A stretch of 64,000 bases of DNA from Rhizobium sp. L43 (lineage in GTDB: Bacteria > Pseudomonadota > Alphaproteobacteria > Rhizobiales > Rhizobiaceae), in assembly GCF_002531725.1 (NCBI RefSeq), contig NZ_NWSQ01000005.1, positions 248,001 to 312,000 of the forward strand. The letters are read 5' to 3'. A model generated the notes under the pieces. The model ran no database searches. It saw only the letters and a list, made by a program, of their open reading frames with translations, and was not told where the DNA came from. The position numbers and the translations under genes were made by a program. Positions 1 to 8,148 of this stretch are shown here, in pieces (the stretch's first letter is position 1; each line of letters begins with the position of its first letter).

Positions 1-991
1 CAAGCCGGATGACCGGATGTCGGCCGGCAAGCGTGGCAAAGGCATCGTTGGCGTTCAGCACCGGCAGCAGGCCGGCGCTCATCGCCTCCAGCGCCACCAG
101 GCCGAAACCTTCATATTCCGAGGCGGAAGCAAAGAGCGAGGCCTCAGCGATGATGCGCCGAATAGTGCCGTTATCGGGGGAGACGTGCAGGGTGACGCGG
201 CCGGAAAGCTTGCGGCCTTCGATCGCGGCTTCGACATCGGCCCGGATCAGATCGGATTCGGCCCCGACGATGTCGAGATGCCATTCCGGGTCGCGGGTCT
301 TCAGTACGGCCATCGCATCGAGCAGATGGTCCAGCCGCTTGTTCACCGAGAACCGCCCGATGGTGACGATGCGGCGTCTTGCCTGGCGCGAAGCGGTGTC
401 GGCGAACTTGCCGATATCGGCGCCGTTTTCGATCAGCAGGCTGTCGGGCACGATCTCGGCAAACTGCTTGAGGTCGGAAGCGCTGCAGCAGACGACGCGC
501 CGGTAGGCCAGCGCCGAAGCGCGGGTCAGCGTCCGGAACCAGATCTTCTTGATCGTCGCGTATTTCCTGGTGTGGAAGAAGCCGCCATGGGTGGTGACGA
601 TCATCGGCTTGCCATGCAGCCGCCGGCCCCAGGCGAGCGCATCGAAGAAGAAGTCGATGGCATGGACATGCACCAGATCGGCATCGCCGAGATGGCGGAA
701 AACCTGCGGCGCCAGCGGATAACGGCTGCTGCCGGACCAGGGAATGCGCACCACCTCGATGCCGTCGATATTCTCGCGCGGCGGCAGCTTGTCTTCAGGC
801 GCGGTGAACAGCGAATCGAGGGTGACGACGCGGACACGATAACCGCGGCGCACGGTCTGGCGGCTGAGATTGGCGACGACGTCTTCCAGGCCGCCGCGAT
901 TGGGCAGGAACTGGCGCACGACATGGACGATCAGCGGCGCCTTTTCCGGCTGCAGCCTCTCGCGCACCGTATCTGCCTCGACGATCGCCAT
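1..991 (-). CDS. Glycosyltransferase family 4 (partial, 3' end outside window)
   Basis: This gene reads on the minus strand from an ATG at 991, preceded by AGGTGG, and runs off the left edge, so about 330 codons are visible. The translation has the GT4 layout. An N-terminal Rossmann domain (VVRQFLPNRGGLEDVV near residue 24) holds the acceptor-side glycine motif, and a C-terminal donor domain carries the E-x7-E motif in SEYEGFGLVALEAMSAG. It should transfer a nucleotide-activated sugar in the cytoplasm to a lipid-linked or polysaccharide acceptor. Family GT4 is clear, but sugar and acceptor cannot be told. No other polysaccharide gene is visible on this side of the edge. Confidence 0.85.
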   Translation of the reverse strand, partial: MAIVEADTVRERLQPEKAPLIVHVVRQFLPNRGGLEDVVANLSRQTVRRGYRVRVVTLDSLFTAPEDKLPPRENIDGIEVVRIPWSGSSRYPLAPQVFRHLGDADLVHVHAIDFFFDALAWGRRLHGKPMIVTTHGGFFHTRKYATIKKIWFRTLTRASALAYRRVVCCSASDLKQFAEIVPDSLLIENGADIGKFADTASRQARRRIVTIGRFSVNKRLDHLLDAMAVLKTRDPEWHLDIVGAESDLIRADVEAAIEGRKLSGRVTLHVSPDNGTIRRIIAEASLFASASEYEGFGLVALEAMSAGLLPVLNANDAFATLAGRHPVIRL

Positions 992-1136
992 TTTCCACCT
1001 ATCGCTGCGCACGCCGCCTCATGTCGAGGCGGGACTCTTATAGCAACGACCAGATATCTCAGGCGTTAAGCTGCGGTTTAAGCGGTATCCTGAAAGGCGA
1101 TTCTTCGCGAAAAAGGTTAACCGCCTCTGATGGAGA

Positions 1137-1373
1137 TCAGAAGGCCTTGAAGGTCAACGTCGTCAGCGAGCGGACGATGCCTGATATATTGGCGATGTTG
1201 TCGTTGATGAACTTGCCGATATCCTGGCCTTCCTCGATGTAGACCTTCAGCAGCAGGTCGTAGTCGCCGCTTGTGGAATAGAGCTCCGAGACCAGTTCGG
1301 TCTGGTAGATGGCGTCGGCGACCTCATAGGTCTTGCCGGGGGCGCATTGGAGCTGGACGAAGATCGGCTTCAT
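1137..1373 (-). CDS. Stand-alone Lrp/AsnC ligand-binding (RAM) domain protein
   Basis: This is a 78-residue protein starting at the ATG at 1373 with AGGAAAT upstream. It matches the C-terminal effector-binding (RAM/AsnC) domain of Lrp-family regulators: a beta-alpha-beta-beta-alpha-beta fold with the motifs FVQLQCAPGKTYEVADAI and SGDYDLLLKV. There is no helix-turn-helix, so it cannot bind DNA by itself. Such proteins are known to form oligomers and may bind amino acids or modulate full-length Lrp proteins. A longer reading in the same frame (to 1730) overlaps the LysR gene and is not supported. Confidence 0.85.
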   Translation of the reverse strand: MKPIFVQLQCAPGKTYEVADAIYQTELVSELYSTSGDYDLLLKVYIEEGQDIGKFINDNIANISGIVRSLTTLTFKAF

Positions 1374-1441
1374 GGGGATTTCCTGCAAAGTTGTTTGGCC
1401 GGCATAATGGTCGAAAGCGCCGTGCCGATGCAAGCCGTTCG

Positions 1442-2350
1442 TCACGCCGCCGGGTTGGCGGCGGCTTCCGCGACGATCCAATCGCGAAAGGCGGCAAGCG
1501 GCGCATAATCGGCACGCTCTCTGGGAAAGGCGAGATAATAGCGCTCGCGGCTCTCCATTTCTCGGTCGACGGCGGCGACGAGATCGCCGCGCCTGATCTC
1601 CTCCTGCATCAGGAATGTCGGCAACAGGGCGACGCCGAGACCGGCGATCGCCGCCTGTGCGGCGGTGGCGAACTGGTCGAACAGCATACCGTGGACGTTT
1701 TCGAAGGAAACGCCGTTGCCGGCAAACCATTGCTCCCAGGCATCCGGGCGCGTCGTCAAGTGCAGAAGCGGAACGGCAAGCAGATCCTGCGGCCCGGAGA
1801 TCGCGTATTGTTTCAGAAAATCGGGACTGCAGGCCGGTACCGTGCGCTCGGACATCAGAAAGGCGAGTTCGGCGCCCGGCCAGTGCGGATGACCGAAATG
1901 GATGGCGGCGTCGATCGAATCGAGGCGGAAATCGAAGGGCGAAAGCCGGGTCACCAGATTGATGGTTACACCGGGATTGGCAGCGAGGAAGCGGCCAAGG
2001 CGCGGCGCCAGCCAGCGGGTGCCGAAGGTCGGCAGGATGGCGAGATTGAGCGTGCCGCCATGCGGATTGGCGCGCAGGTTCAGCGAGGCGCTCGATATGC
2101 GCCGCAGCGCCTCGCGGATCTCACGGGCATAACTGTCGCCGGCCAGCGTCAGCCGCATGGTCTGGCGTTCGCGCAGGAAGAGCTCGACGCCGAGCTGCTC
2201 CTCCAGCGCGCTCACCTGGCGGCTGACGGCGCTCTGCGTCAGATCGAGTTCGCGCGCGGCCGCCGTCACGCTGCCGGTGCGGGCAACCGCCTCGAAGGCG
2301 GCGAGATGTGAAATCGACGGCAGAAAACGCCTTGAAGCGAACATCGTCAT
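1442..2350 (-). CDS. LysR-family transcriptional regulator (GcvA-like)
   Basis: This 302-residue protein has an N-terminal LysR winged helix-turn-helix (residues about 15-70, including AAARELDLTQSAVSRQVSAL) and a C-terminal periplasmic-binding-protein-like effector domain. The sequence most resembles the GcvA/AmpR branch. Two in-frame starts are possible at 2350 and 2344. It is divergent from the hglS-like gene with about 100 bp between them, the classical LysR arrangement, so it probably controls the downstream lysine/pipecolate genes. E. coli has a similar pairing of a LysR protein (YdcI) with a DUF1338 gene (ydcJ). The effector is unknown; a pathway intermediate such as 2-oxoadipate or aminoadipate is a guess. 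Confidence 0.88.
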   Translation of the reverse strand: MTMFASRRFLPSISHLAAFEAVARTGSVTAAARELDLTQSAVSRQVSALEEQLGVELFLRERQTMRLTLAGDSYAREIREALRRISSASLNLRANPHGGTLNLAILPTFGTRWLAPRLGRFLAANPGVTINLVTRLSPFDFRLDSIDAAIHFGHPHWPGAELAFLMSERTVPACSPDFLKQYAISGPQDLLAVPLLHLTTRPDAWEQWFAGNGVSFENVHGMLFDQFATAAQAAIAGLGVALLPTFLMQEEIRRGDLVAAVDREMESRERYYLAFPRERADYAPLAAFRDWIVAEAAANPAA

Positions 2351-2441
2351 TCCATTTCAGAATGAGCTATTTCCAAATTGTCGATATTTCCGGCTTTGTG
2401 GCTGAAGTAAAGAGGCTCATCCTGCAAAAACGGAATGAGCC
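2349..2441. promoter_or_regulatory. Divergent LysR/hglS control region with candidate operator
   Basis: The gap between the LysR gene and hglS contains ATTC-N7-GAAT at 2349-2363, a T-N11-A type LysR box that touches the LysR start codon. A 7-bp inverted repeat, GGCTCAT (2414-2420) and ATGAGCC (2435-2441), lies just upstream of the hglS start, and the same AATGAGC core recurs at 2361. The sites are seen directly; their use by this regulator is inferred. Confidence 0.35.
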
Positions 2442-2452
2442 GGAGTTCTCTG

Positions 2453-3865
2453 ATGCCGCAAGCCTTCGTTTCCACAGACCGTATCCGCTCGCTTTTCACC
2501 GAAGCGATGTCGCAGATGTATCGGGCGGAGGTGCCGCAATACGGCACGCTGATCGAACTGGTGGCTGACGTGAATGCCGGTTGCCTCGAAAACGACCCCG
2601 ATCTGCGCGAGCGTTTGACCCAAGCCGGCGAGCTGGAGCGCATCGACGTCGAGCGCCACGGCGCCATCCGGCTCGGCACGGCAGAGGAGCTTTTCACCAT
2701 CCGCCGCCTGTTTGCGGTCATGGGCATGCAGCCGGTCGGCTATTACGATCTCTCGGTCGCCGGCGTGCCGGTTCATTCCACCAGCTTCCGGCCGATCGAC
2801 GAGGCGGCGCTCAACGTCAATCCGTTCCGGGTCTTCACCTCGCTGTTGCGATTGGAACTGATCGAGGACGAAGGACTGCGCGCTGAAGCCGAAGCCATTC
2901 TGGCGGCGCGGCGCATCTATACGCCGCGCGCCGTCGCGCTGATCGAGCGTCACGAGCAGAATGGCGGCCTGACCGAGGCGGAAGCGCGGGAATTCGTCGC
3001 CGAGGCGCTTGAAACCTTCCGCTGGCACGGCGAGGCGACGGTCAGCGCCGAGACCTATAAGCGCCTGCACGATGCGCACCGGCTGATCGCCGACGTCGTT
3101 AGCTTCAAGGGACCGCACATCAACCACCTGACGCCGCGCACGCTCGATATCGACGCGGTCCAGGCCCGCATGCCGGAACGCGGCATCACGCCGAAAGCCG
3201 TCATCGAAGGGCCGCCGCGCCGTCATTGCGATATCTTGCTGCGGCAGACGAGTTTCAAGGCGCTGGAGGAAACGATCATCTTTTCCGGTGACAAGGATGC
3301 GGTTCAAGGGACGCATACCGCTCGTTTCGGCGAGATCGAACAGCGCGGCGTGGCGCTGACGGCCAAGGGCCGGGCGCTCTACGACCAACTGCTCGCCTCG
3401 GTTCGCGGCGAGGTGCAGGTCGGCGCCGGCGGCGCCAAGGCTGGCGCCTACGACGACGAACTCGCCACGCGTTTCAAGGCATTGCCGGACAGCTGGGATG
3501 AGCTGCGCAAGGCGGATCTCGCCTTCTTCCGCTATTCCGCGACGCCTGCGGGCATTGCCGCCGCGGTCGGCAGTACGCTGCCCAGCGATCCGGCGGCGCT
3601 GATCGCCAAGGGTTATCTTGCCTTCGCACCGATCGTCTATGAAGACTTCCTGCCCGTCAGCGCGGCCGGCATTTTCCAGTCGAATCTCGGCACCGATCAG
3701 CAGCAGAATTATGCGACGCATTCCAACCGCGATGCCTTCGAGGCGGCGCTCGGCGCCACCGTTCAGGACGAGCTGGCGCTTTATGCCGAGCGCCAGGCGA
3801 CCTCGCTGGAGGCGGCGATGGAAGCGCTCGGCCTTGCAGGCCTGCAGCTGAAGACCGTTGCCTGA
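2453..3865 (+). CDS. hglS: 2-oxoadipate dioxygenase/decarboxylase (HglS/YdcJ, DUF1338 VOC family)
   Basis: This 470-residue protein belongs to the DUF1338 family, whose Pseudomonas putida member HglS is an iron-dependent enzyme that converts 2-oxoadipate to 2-hydroxyglutarate in lysine breakdown. Length is close to that protein (about 464). Candidate metal ligands are H69 (DVERHGAIR), H225 (GPHINHLTPRT) and E294 (RFGEIEQRG), matching in position the His/His/Glu set I recall for HglS. I chose the ATG at 2453 because GGAG lies 7 nt upstream; an ATG at 2435 is also open but has no spaced ribosome site. It is followed by amaA- and amaB-like genes, which supports the lysine role. Confidence 0.85.
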   Translation: MPQAFVSTDRIRSLFTEAMSQMYRAEVPQYGTLIELVADVNAGCLENDPDLRERLTQAGELERIDVERHGAIRLGTAEELFTIRRLFAVMGMQPVGYYDLSVAGVPVHSTSFRPIDEAALNVNPFRVFTSLLRLELIEDEGLRAEAEAILAARRIYTPRAVALIERHEQNGGLTEAEAREFVAEALETFRWHGEATVSAETYKRLHDAHRLIADVVSFKGPHINHLTPRTLDIDAVQARMPERGITPKAVIEGPPRRHCDILLRQTSFKALEETIIFSGDKDAVQGTHTARFGEIEQRGVALTAKGRALYDQLLASVRGEVQVGAGGAKAGAYDDELATRFKALPDSWDELRKADLAFFRYSATPAGIAAAVGSTLPSDPAALIAKGYLAFAPIVYEDFLPVSAAGIFQSNLGTDQQQNYATHSNRDAFEAALGATVQDELALYAERQATSLEAAMEALGLAGLQLKTVA

Positions 3866-3932
3866 AATGTCGGCTTCAACACCTGGTTTTATGGGTTAGA
3901 GTAGCGCAATTTCGATCCGATCGGACCAAACC

Positions 3933-5216
3933 ATGCTGAATGATCCGCGCTCCCACGGCCTTTGGGAAAAGACCGCCCCCGAACCGCCGGCCACCGCACC
4001 TCTGGAAGGCGCGGTCTCGGCCGATGTCGTCATCGTCGGCGGCGGTTACCTCGGCCTCTCCTCCGCTTTGCATCTTGCCGAAGCCGGCTCGAAGGTGGTG
4101 CTGCTGGAGGCGAAGGAGATCGGTTTCGGCGGCGCGGGGCGCAATGTCGGCCTGATCAATGCCGGCATGTGGGTGATGCCTGACGATCTGCCCGGCGTGC
4201 TCGGCCCGGTGCATGGCGAACGCCTGCTCGATCTGCTCGGCAATGCGCCGAAACTGGTCATGGCGCTGATCGACAAGCATGGCATCGCCTGCGAACTCGA
4301 ACGGAACGGTACGCTACATTGCGCGGTCGGCGCGGACGGGCTGAAGGAGATCGAGGAACGCGCGGCGCAATGGTCTGCGCGCGGCGCGCCCGTGACGCTG
4401 CTCGATGCGGCGGAGACCGCCAAACGCATCGGCAGCGATGCCTATACCGGTTCGCTGCTCGACAAACGCGCCGGAACGCTGCAGCCACTTGCCTATGCCC
4501 GCGGCCTTGCCCATGCCGCCGTCAAGGCCGGGGTCGCCATTCACACATCCAGCCCCGTCATTGCAACGGAGCAAAACGGCAGCCGCTGGATCGTGAAGAC
4601 GGCAAAGGGCGAGGTCAGCGCGGACTGGATCATCGTTGCGACCGATGCCTACAGCACCGGTCCTTTCGAGCAGGTGCGCAACGAACAGGTCTATCTGCCC
4701 TATTTCAATTTCGCCACCGCGCCGCTCGGCCATAATCTGCGTCAGTCGATCCTGCCGGGGCGGGAAGGCGCATGGGATACCAAGGAAATCCTCTCCTCCT
4801 TCCGCATGGACCAGGCCGGCCGGCTCGTTTTCGGCAGTGTCGGGGCGCTGCGCAATACCGGGCTTGCCGTGCACAAGGGCTGGGCGAAACGCGCATTGAA
4901 GCGGCTCTTCCCCGTTATTGGCGATGTCGAATTCGAGTGCGAATGGTATGGCCAGATCGGCATGACCGACAATGCGCTGCCGCGCTTCCACAAATTCGCG
5001 CCTGGGGTTGTCGGCTTTTCGGGTTACAATGGCCGCGGCATTGCACCCGGCACGGTCTTTGGTCGCACGCTGGCAGAGCATATCCTCGGCCGGCTTCCGG
5101 AAGCCGATCTACCGCTGCCGCTGACGGCACCCACCGAACCGAGCTTCCGCGCGCTCAAGGAAATATGGTACGAAGCCGGCGCTCAGGTCGCCCATTTCGC
5201 CGATGCCCGCTTCTAA
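3933..5216 (+). CDS. amaA: FAD-dependent oxidoreductase, probable L-pipecolate oxidase (AmaA-like)
   Basis: This 427-residue flavoprotein of the DAO fold has an N-terminal dinucleotide-binding motif VIVGGGYLGLSSALHLAEAG (residues about 31-50) and a C-terminal FSGYNGRGIAPGT segment typical of the family. Its length equals AmaA of Pseudomonas putida, which oxidises L-pipecolate to piperideine-6-carboxylate. On sequence alone it could be another amine or D-amino-acid oxidase. The pipecolate assignment rests on its place between hglS (67 bp upstream) and an ALDH7-type dehydrogenase (26 bp downstream). No signal peptide is seen, so it acts in the cytoplasm or at the inner membrane face. Confidence 0.75.
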   Translation: MLNDPRSHGLWEKTAPEPPATAPLEGAVSADVVIVGGGYLGLSSALHLAEAGSKVVLLEAKEIGFGGAGRNVGLINAGMWVMPDDLPGVLGPVHGERLLDLLGNAPKLVMALIDKHGIACELERNGTLHCAVGADGLKEIEERAAQWSARGAPVTLLDAAETAKRIGSDAYTGSLLDKRAGTLQPLAYARGLAHAAVKAGVAIHTSSPVIATEQNGSRWIVKTAKGEVSADWIIVATDAYSTGPFEQVRNEQVYLPYFNFATAPLGHNLRQSILPGREGAWDTKEILSSFRMDQAGRLVFGSVGALRNTGLAVHKGWAKRALKRLFPVIGDVEFECEWYGQIGMTDNALPRFHKFAPGVVGFSGYNGRGIAPGTVFGRTLAEHILGRLPEADLPLPLTAPTEPSFRALKEIWYEAGAQVAHFADARF

Positions 5217-5242
5217 AGCACAATAAGATTGGAAACACGACA

Positions 5243-6781
5243 ATGACCATCGCCGTCCTCGATCTCGCCACCGAAACCGCCAAGCTGCTTGCCGAACTCG
5301 GCGTCGATGCCGGCCGCTATCACGGCGGCACGCTTTCCGTCACCTCGCCGGTCACCGGCAAGGAAATCGGCAAACTCAAGGAGCATTCCGTTTCCGAGAT
5401 GAAGGCGGCGATCGAAGCGGCGCACCAGGCCTTCCTCGAATGGCGTGCCGTGCCGGCGCCGAAGCGCGGCGAACTGGTCCGCCTGCTCGGCGAGGAGCTG
5501 CGCGCCGCAAAGACGGCGCTCGGCCGTCTCGTCTCGATCGAGGTCGGCAAGATCACCTCCGAAGGCCTCGGCGAAGTGCAGGAGATGATCGACATCTGCG
5601 ATTTCGCCGTCGGTCTTTCCCGCCAGCTCTACGGCCTGACGATCGCCACCGAGCGCTCCGAGCACCGGATGATGGAAAGCTGGCATCCGCTCGGCGTGGT
5701 CGGCATCATCTCCGCCTTCAATTTCCCGGTCGCCGTCTGGTCGTGGAATGCGGCGCTGGCGATGGTCTGCGGCAATTCCACTGTCTGGAAGCCTTCGGAA
5801 AAGACGCCGCTAACTGCGCTTGCCGTGCAGGCGCTGTTCGAAAAGGCGCTGAAGCGTTTCGTCGCCGAGGGCGGCACGGCGCCTGCCAATCTGTCGACGC
5901 TGATCATCGGCGGCCGCGATGTCGGCGAAGTGCTGGTCGACCATCCGAAGATCCCGCTCGTCTCCGCCACCGGCTCGACGGCCATGGGCCGGGCGGTCGG
6001 TCCGCGCCTGTCGCAGCGTTTTGCCCGCGGCATTCTCGAACTCGGCGGCAACAATGCGGCGATCGTCTGCCCGAGCGCCGATCTCGACCTGACGCTGCGC
6101 GGCGTTGCCTTCTCCGCCATGGGCACGGCCGGCCAGCGCTGCACGACGCTGCGCCGTCTGTTCGTGCATGAAAGCGTCTACGACCAGCTGGTGCCGCGCC
6201 TGCAGAAGGCCTATGGCTCCGTCACCATCGGCAATCCGCTGGAAAGCGGCACGCTTGTGGGGCCGCTGATCGACGGCCAGGCTTTCGAGAAGATGCAGGC
6301 CGCACTCGGCGAGGCGAAATCGGCCGGCGGCACGGTGACCGGCGGCGAGCGCGTCGGCAACGGTTTGACCGATGCCTTCTACGTTCGCCCGGCGCTCGTC
6401 GAAATGCCTGATCAGACCGGCCCGGTCGAACACGAGACCTTCGCACCGATCCTCTATGTGATGAAATACAGCGACTTCGACGCGGTGCTGGCGCTGCATA
6501 ATGCCGTGCCGCAGGGACTGTCGTCGTCGATCTTCACCAACGACATGCGCGAGGCCGAAACCTTCGTCTCTGCCCGCGGTTCGGATTGCGGCATCGCCAA
6601 CGTCAACCTCGGGCCGTCGGGTGCCGAGATCGGCGGCGCCTTCGGTGGTGAGAAGGAGACCGGCGGCGGCCGCGAATCCGGCTCGGATGCCTGGAAGGCC
6701 TATATGCGCCGCTCCACCAACACGATCAACTACGGCAGAACGTTGCCGCTGGCGCAGGGCGTCAAGTTCGACGTCGAATAG
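5243..6781 (+). CDS. amaB: Aldehyde dehydrogenase, ALDH7-type aminoadipate semialdehyde dehydrogenase
   Basis: This 512-residue enzyme resembles antiquitin (ALDH7A1) and bacterial AmaB/Pcd, which oxidise 2-aminoadipate 6-semialdehyde (the open form of piperideine-6-carboxylate) to 2-aminoadipate with NAD(P)+. Visible features are the NAD-binding segment GVVGIISAFNFPVAVWSWN, the LELGGNNAAIV segment with the general-base glutamate, and the nucleophilic cysteine in AGQRCTTLRRLFVHE. The start at 5243 has GGAAA upstream. It is the last gene of a three-gene operon that ends in a strong terminator. Together the three enzymes lead from L-pipecolate to 2-hydroxyglutarate except for the aminotransferase step. 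Confidence 0.88.
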   Translation: MTIAVLDLATETAKLLAELGVDAGRYHGGTLSVTSPVTGKEIGKLKEHSVSEMKAAIEAAHQAFLEWRAVPAPKRGELVRLLGEELRAAKTALGRLVSIEVGKITSEGLGEVQEMIDICDFAVGLSRQLYGLTIATERSEHRMMESWHPLGVVGIISAFNFPVAVWSWNAALAMVCGNSTVWKPSEKTPLTALAVQALFEKALKRFVAEGGTAPANLSTLIIGGRDVGEVLVDHPKIPLVSATGSTAMGRAVGPRLSQRFARGILELGGNNAAIVCPSADLDLTLRGVAFSAMGTAGQRCTTLRRLFVHESVYDQLVPRLQKAYGSVTIGNPLESGTLVGPLIDGQAFEKMQAALGEAKSAGGTVTGGERVGNGLTDAFYVRPALVEMPDQTGPVEHETFAPILYVMKYSDFDAVLALHNAVPQGLSSSIFTNDMREAETFVSARGSDCGIANVNLGPSGAEIGGAFGGEKETGGGRESGSDAWKAYMRRSTNTINYGRTLPLAQGVKFDVE

Positions 6782-6796
6782 GCCGGCTACAAAAGA

Positions 6797-6825
6797 AAAG
6801 GCGGCGCTTGCGGAGCGTCGCCTTT
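6797..6825 (+). terminator. Rho-independent terminator after amaB
   Basis: AAAGGC-G-GCGCT pairs with AGCG-T-CGCCTTT around a 5-nt loop. It lies 16 bp past the amaB stop. Confidence 0.75.
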
Positions 6826-6982
6826 GACCGAATTGAGATTTATTCCGTGGTAATATGAAATATTTTGTCAAGTTATTGTGATGTCTTTTCCGGCCAATCC
6901 AAACTTGAAATTGACAGTCAGGAAAAATATACGCCTCTGATCGCCCTTGGAGAGCTCGGGTGACATCGCTACGGAGGCCATC

Positions 6983-7999
6983 ATGAACACTGCTCTTAAC
7001 CGTTTTTCCCTCGCGCTTGCCGCTTCGCTTTTTTCCGCCACTGCGCTTGCAGGCAGCGCCAATGCGCAGGATGAAGGTCTCGTCGTTTACAATGCCCAGC
7101 ACGAAAGCCTCGGCCGCGAATGGATCGATGCTTTCACAAAGGAGACCGGCATCAAGGTCACCATGCGCCAGGGCAGCGACATGCAGTTCGCCAACCAGAT
7201 CATCCAGGAAGGCGACGCCTCTCCGGCTGACGTCTTCCTGACCGAGAATTCGCCTGCCATGACGCTGGTCGATGGCGCGGGCCTTTTCGCCCCCATCGAA
7301 AAGGAAACGCTGGATCAGGTTCCGGATCAGTATCGCCCGGCTGACGGCATGTGGACCGGCATTGCCGCCCGCACCACCGTTTTTGCCTATGACAAGACGA
7401 AGCTCACCGAAGACAAGCTGCCGAAGTCGCTGCTCGACCTCCAGGATCCGGCCTGGAAGGGCCGCTGGGGTGCGGCACCTGCCGGCGCCGACTTCCAGGC
7501 CATCGTCGCAGCCCTGCTGCAGCTGAAGGGCGAAGATGCCACCAAGGCATGGCTGAAGGGCCTCAAGGACAATGCCACGCCCTACAAGGGCAACAGCGTC
7601 GCCATGAAGGCCGTCAATGCCGGCGAAGTCGAAGGCGCGGTCATCTATCATTATTACTGGTTCGGCGATCAGGCCAAAACCGGCGAGAACAGCAAAAATG
7701 TCGGCATGCATTACTTCAAGAACCAGGATCCGGGCGCTTTCGTCAGCGTTTCGGGCGGCGGCGTCCTGAAGTCCACGCAGCACATGAAGGAAGCCCAGGC
7801 TTTCCTGAAGTTCGTCACCGGTAAGGCCGGCCAGGCGGTTCTCAAGGACGGCACCTCTTATGAATATGCCATCGGCAAGGATGCGCCTTCCAACGACAAG
7901 CTCACGCCGCTTGCCGATCTCAACGCGCCGAAGGTCGAAGCTTCGACCCTCGACAGCAAGAAGGTCGTGGAGCTGATGACGGCGGCCGGCCTGATCTAA
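6983..7999 (+). CDS. fbpA: Ferric iron ABC transporter, periplasmic substrate-binding protein
   Basis: This 338-residue protein has a clear signal peptide (charged start, then hydrophobic ALAASLFSATALAG, cleavage after ANA near residue 28). The mature part is of the FbpA/AfuA class: it begins LVVYNAQHES and has the paired tyrosines IYHYYWFGDQ (Y224, Y225) that bind Fe3+ in this family. Start ATG 6983 has GGAGG 8 nt upstream; longer readings lose the signal peptide. Permease and ATPase genes follow. A thiamine or phosphonate binding role is less likely because the tyrosine pair is present. Confidence 0.88.
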   Translation: MNTALNRFSLALAASLFSATALAGSANAQDEGLVVYNAQHESLGREWIDAFTKETGIKVTMRQGSDMQFANQIIQEGDASPADVFLTENSPAMTLVDGAGLFAPIEKETLDQVPDQYRPADGMWTGIAARTTVFAYDKTKLTEDKLPKSLLDLQDPAWKGRWGAAPAGADFQAIVAALLQLKGEDATKAWLKGLKDNATPYKGNSVAMKAVNAGEVEGAVIYHYYWFGDQAKTGENSKNVGMHYFKNQDPGAFVSVSGGGVLKSTQHMKEAQAFLKFVTGKAGQAVLKDGTSYEYAIGKDAPSNDKLTPLADLNAPKVEASTLDSKKVVELMTAAGLI

Positions 8000-8024
8000 A
8001 GCGTGGCGTGCCACACTTTAGATC
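7993..8024 (+). terminator. Stem-loop overlapping the fbpA stop codon
   Basis: GATCTAAAGCGTGGC pairs with GCCACACTTTAGATC (15-bp arms, one mismatch, 2-nt loop) and is followed by TTTCGTTTT. The left arm contains the TAA stop of fbpA. It probably attenuates transcription into the permease or protects the fbpA 3' end, giving more binding protein than permease. Confidence 0.65.
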
Positions 8025-8035
8025 TTTCGTTTTCC

Positions 8036-8080
8036 GCATGTCGTCGTCGCAAAACCGCGGCACACTTTTGCGCGACATGC
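8036..8080. repeat. Palindromic intergenic repeat, family A, copy 1
   Basis: The segment starts GCATGTCG and ends CGACATGC, with inner GCAAAA and TTTTGC arms and a central ACCGCGGCACAC. A closely similar copy lies at 17561-17603. Both are noncoding and sit between genes on the plus strand. Confidence 0.75.
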
Positions 8081-8148
8081 TTTGACTTTTCTGCCGCAGG
8101 CTTGCCTCGGCCAAAACTGTTGCTTTTGGCTCAAGAAAACCTTAGGGC

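Noticed and set aside
6840..6982. Iron-responsive (RirA/Irr) operator upstream of fbpA
   Set aside because: The region is AT-rich and has TTGACA, but no sequence matched a known iron box well enough to claim.
5810..8014. 734-residue open frame on the minus strand
   Set aside because: It is antisense to amaB and fbpA, both clear families. Long antisense frames are expected from high-GC codon bias, and the translation has no recognisable domain.
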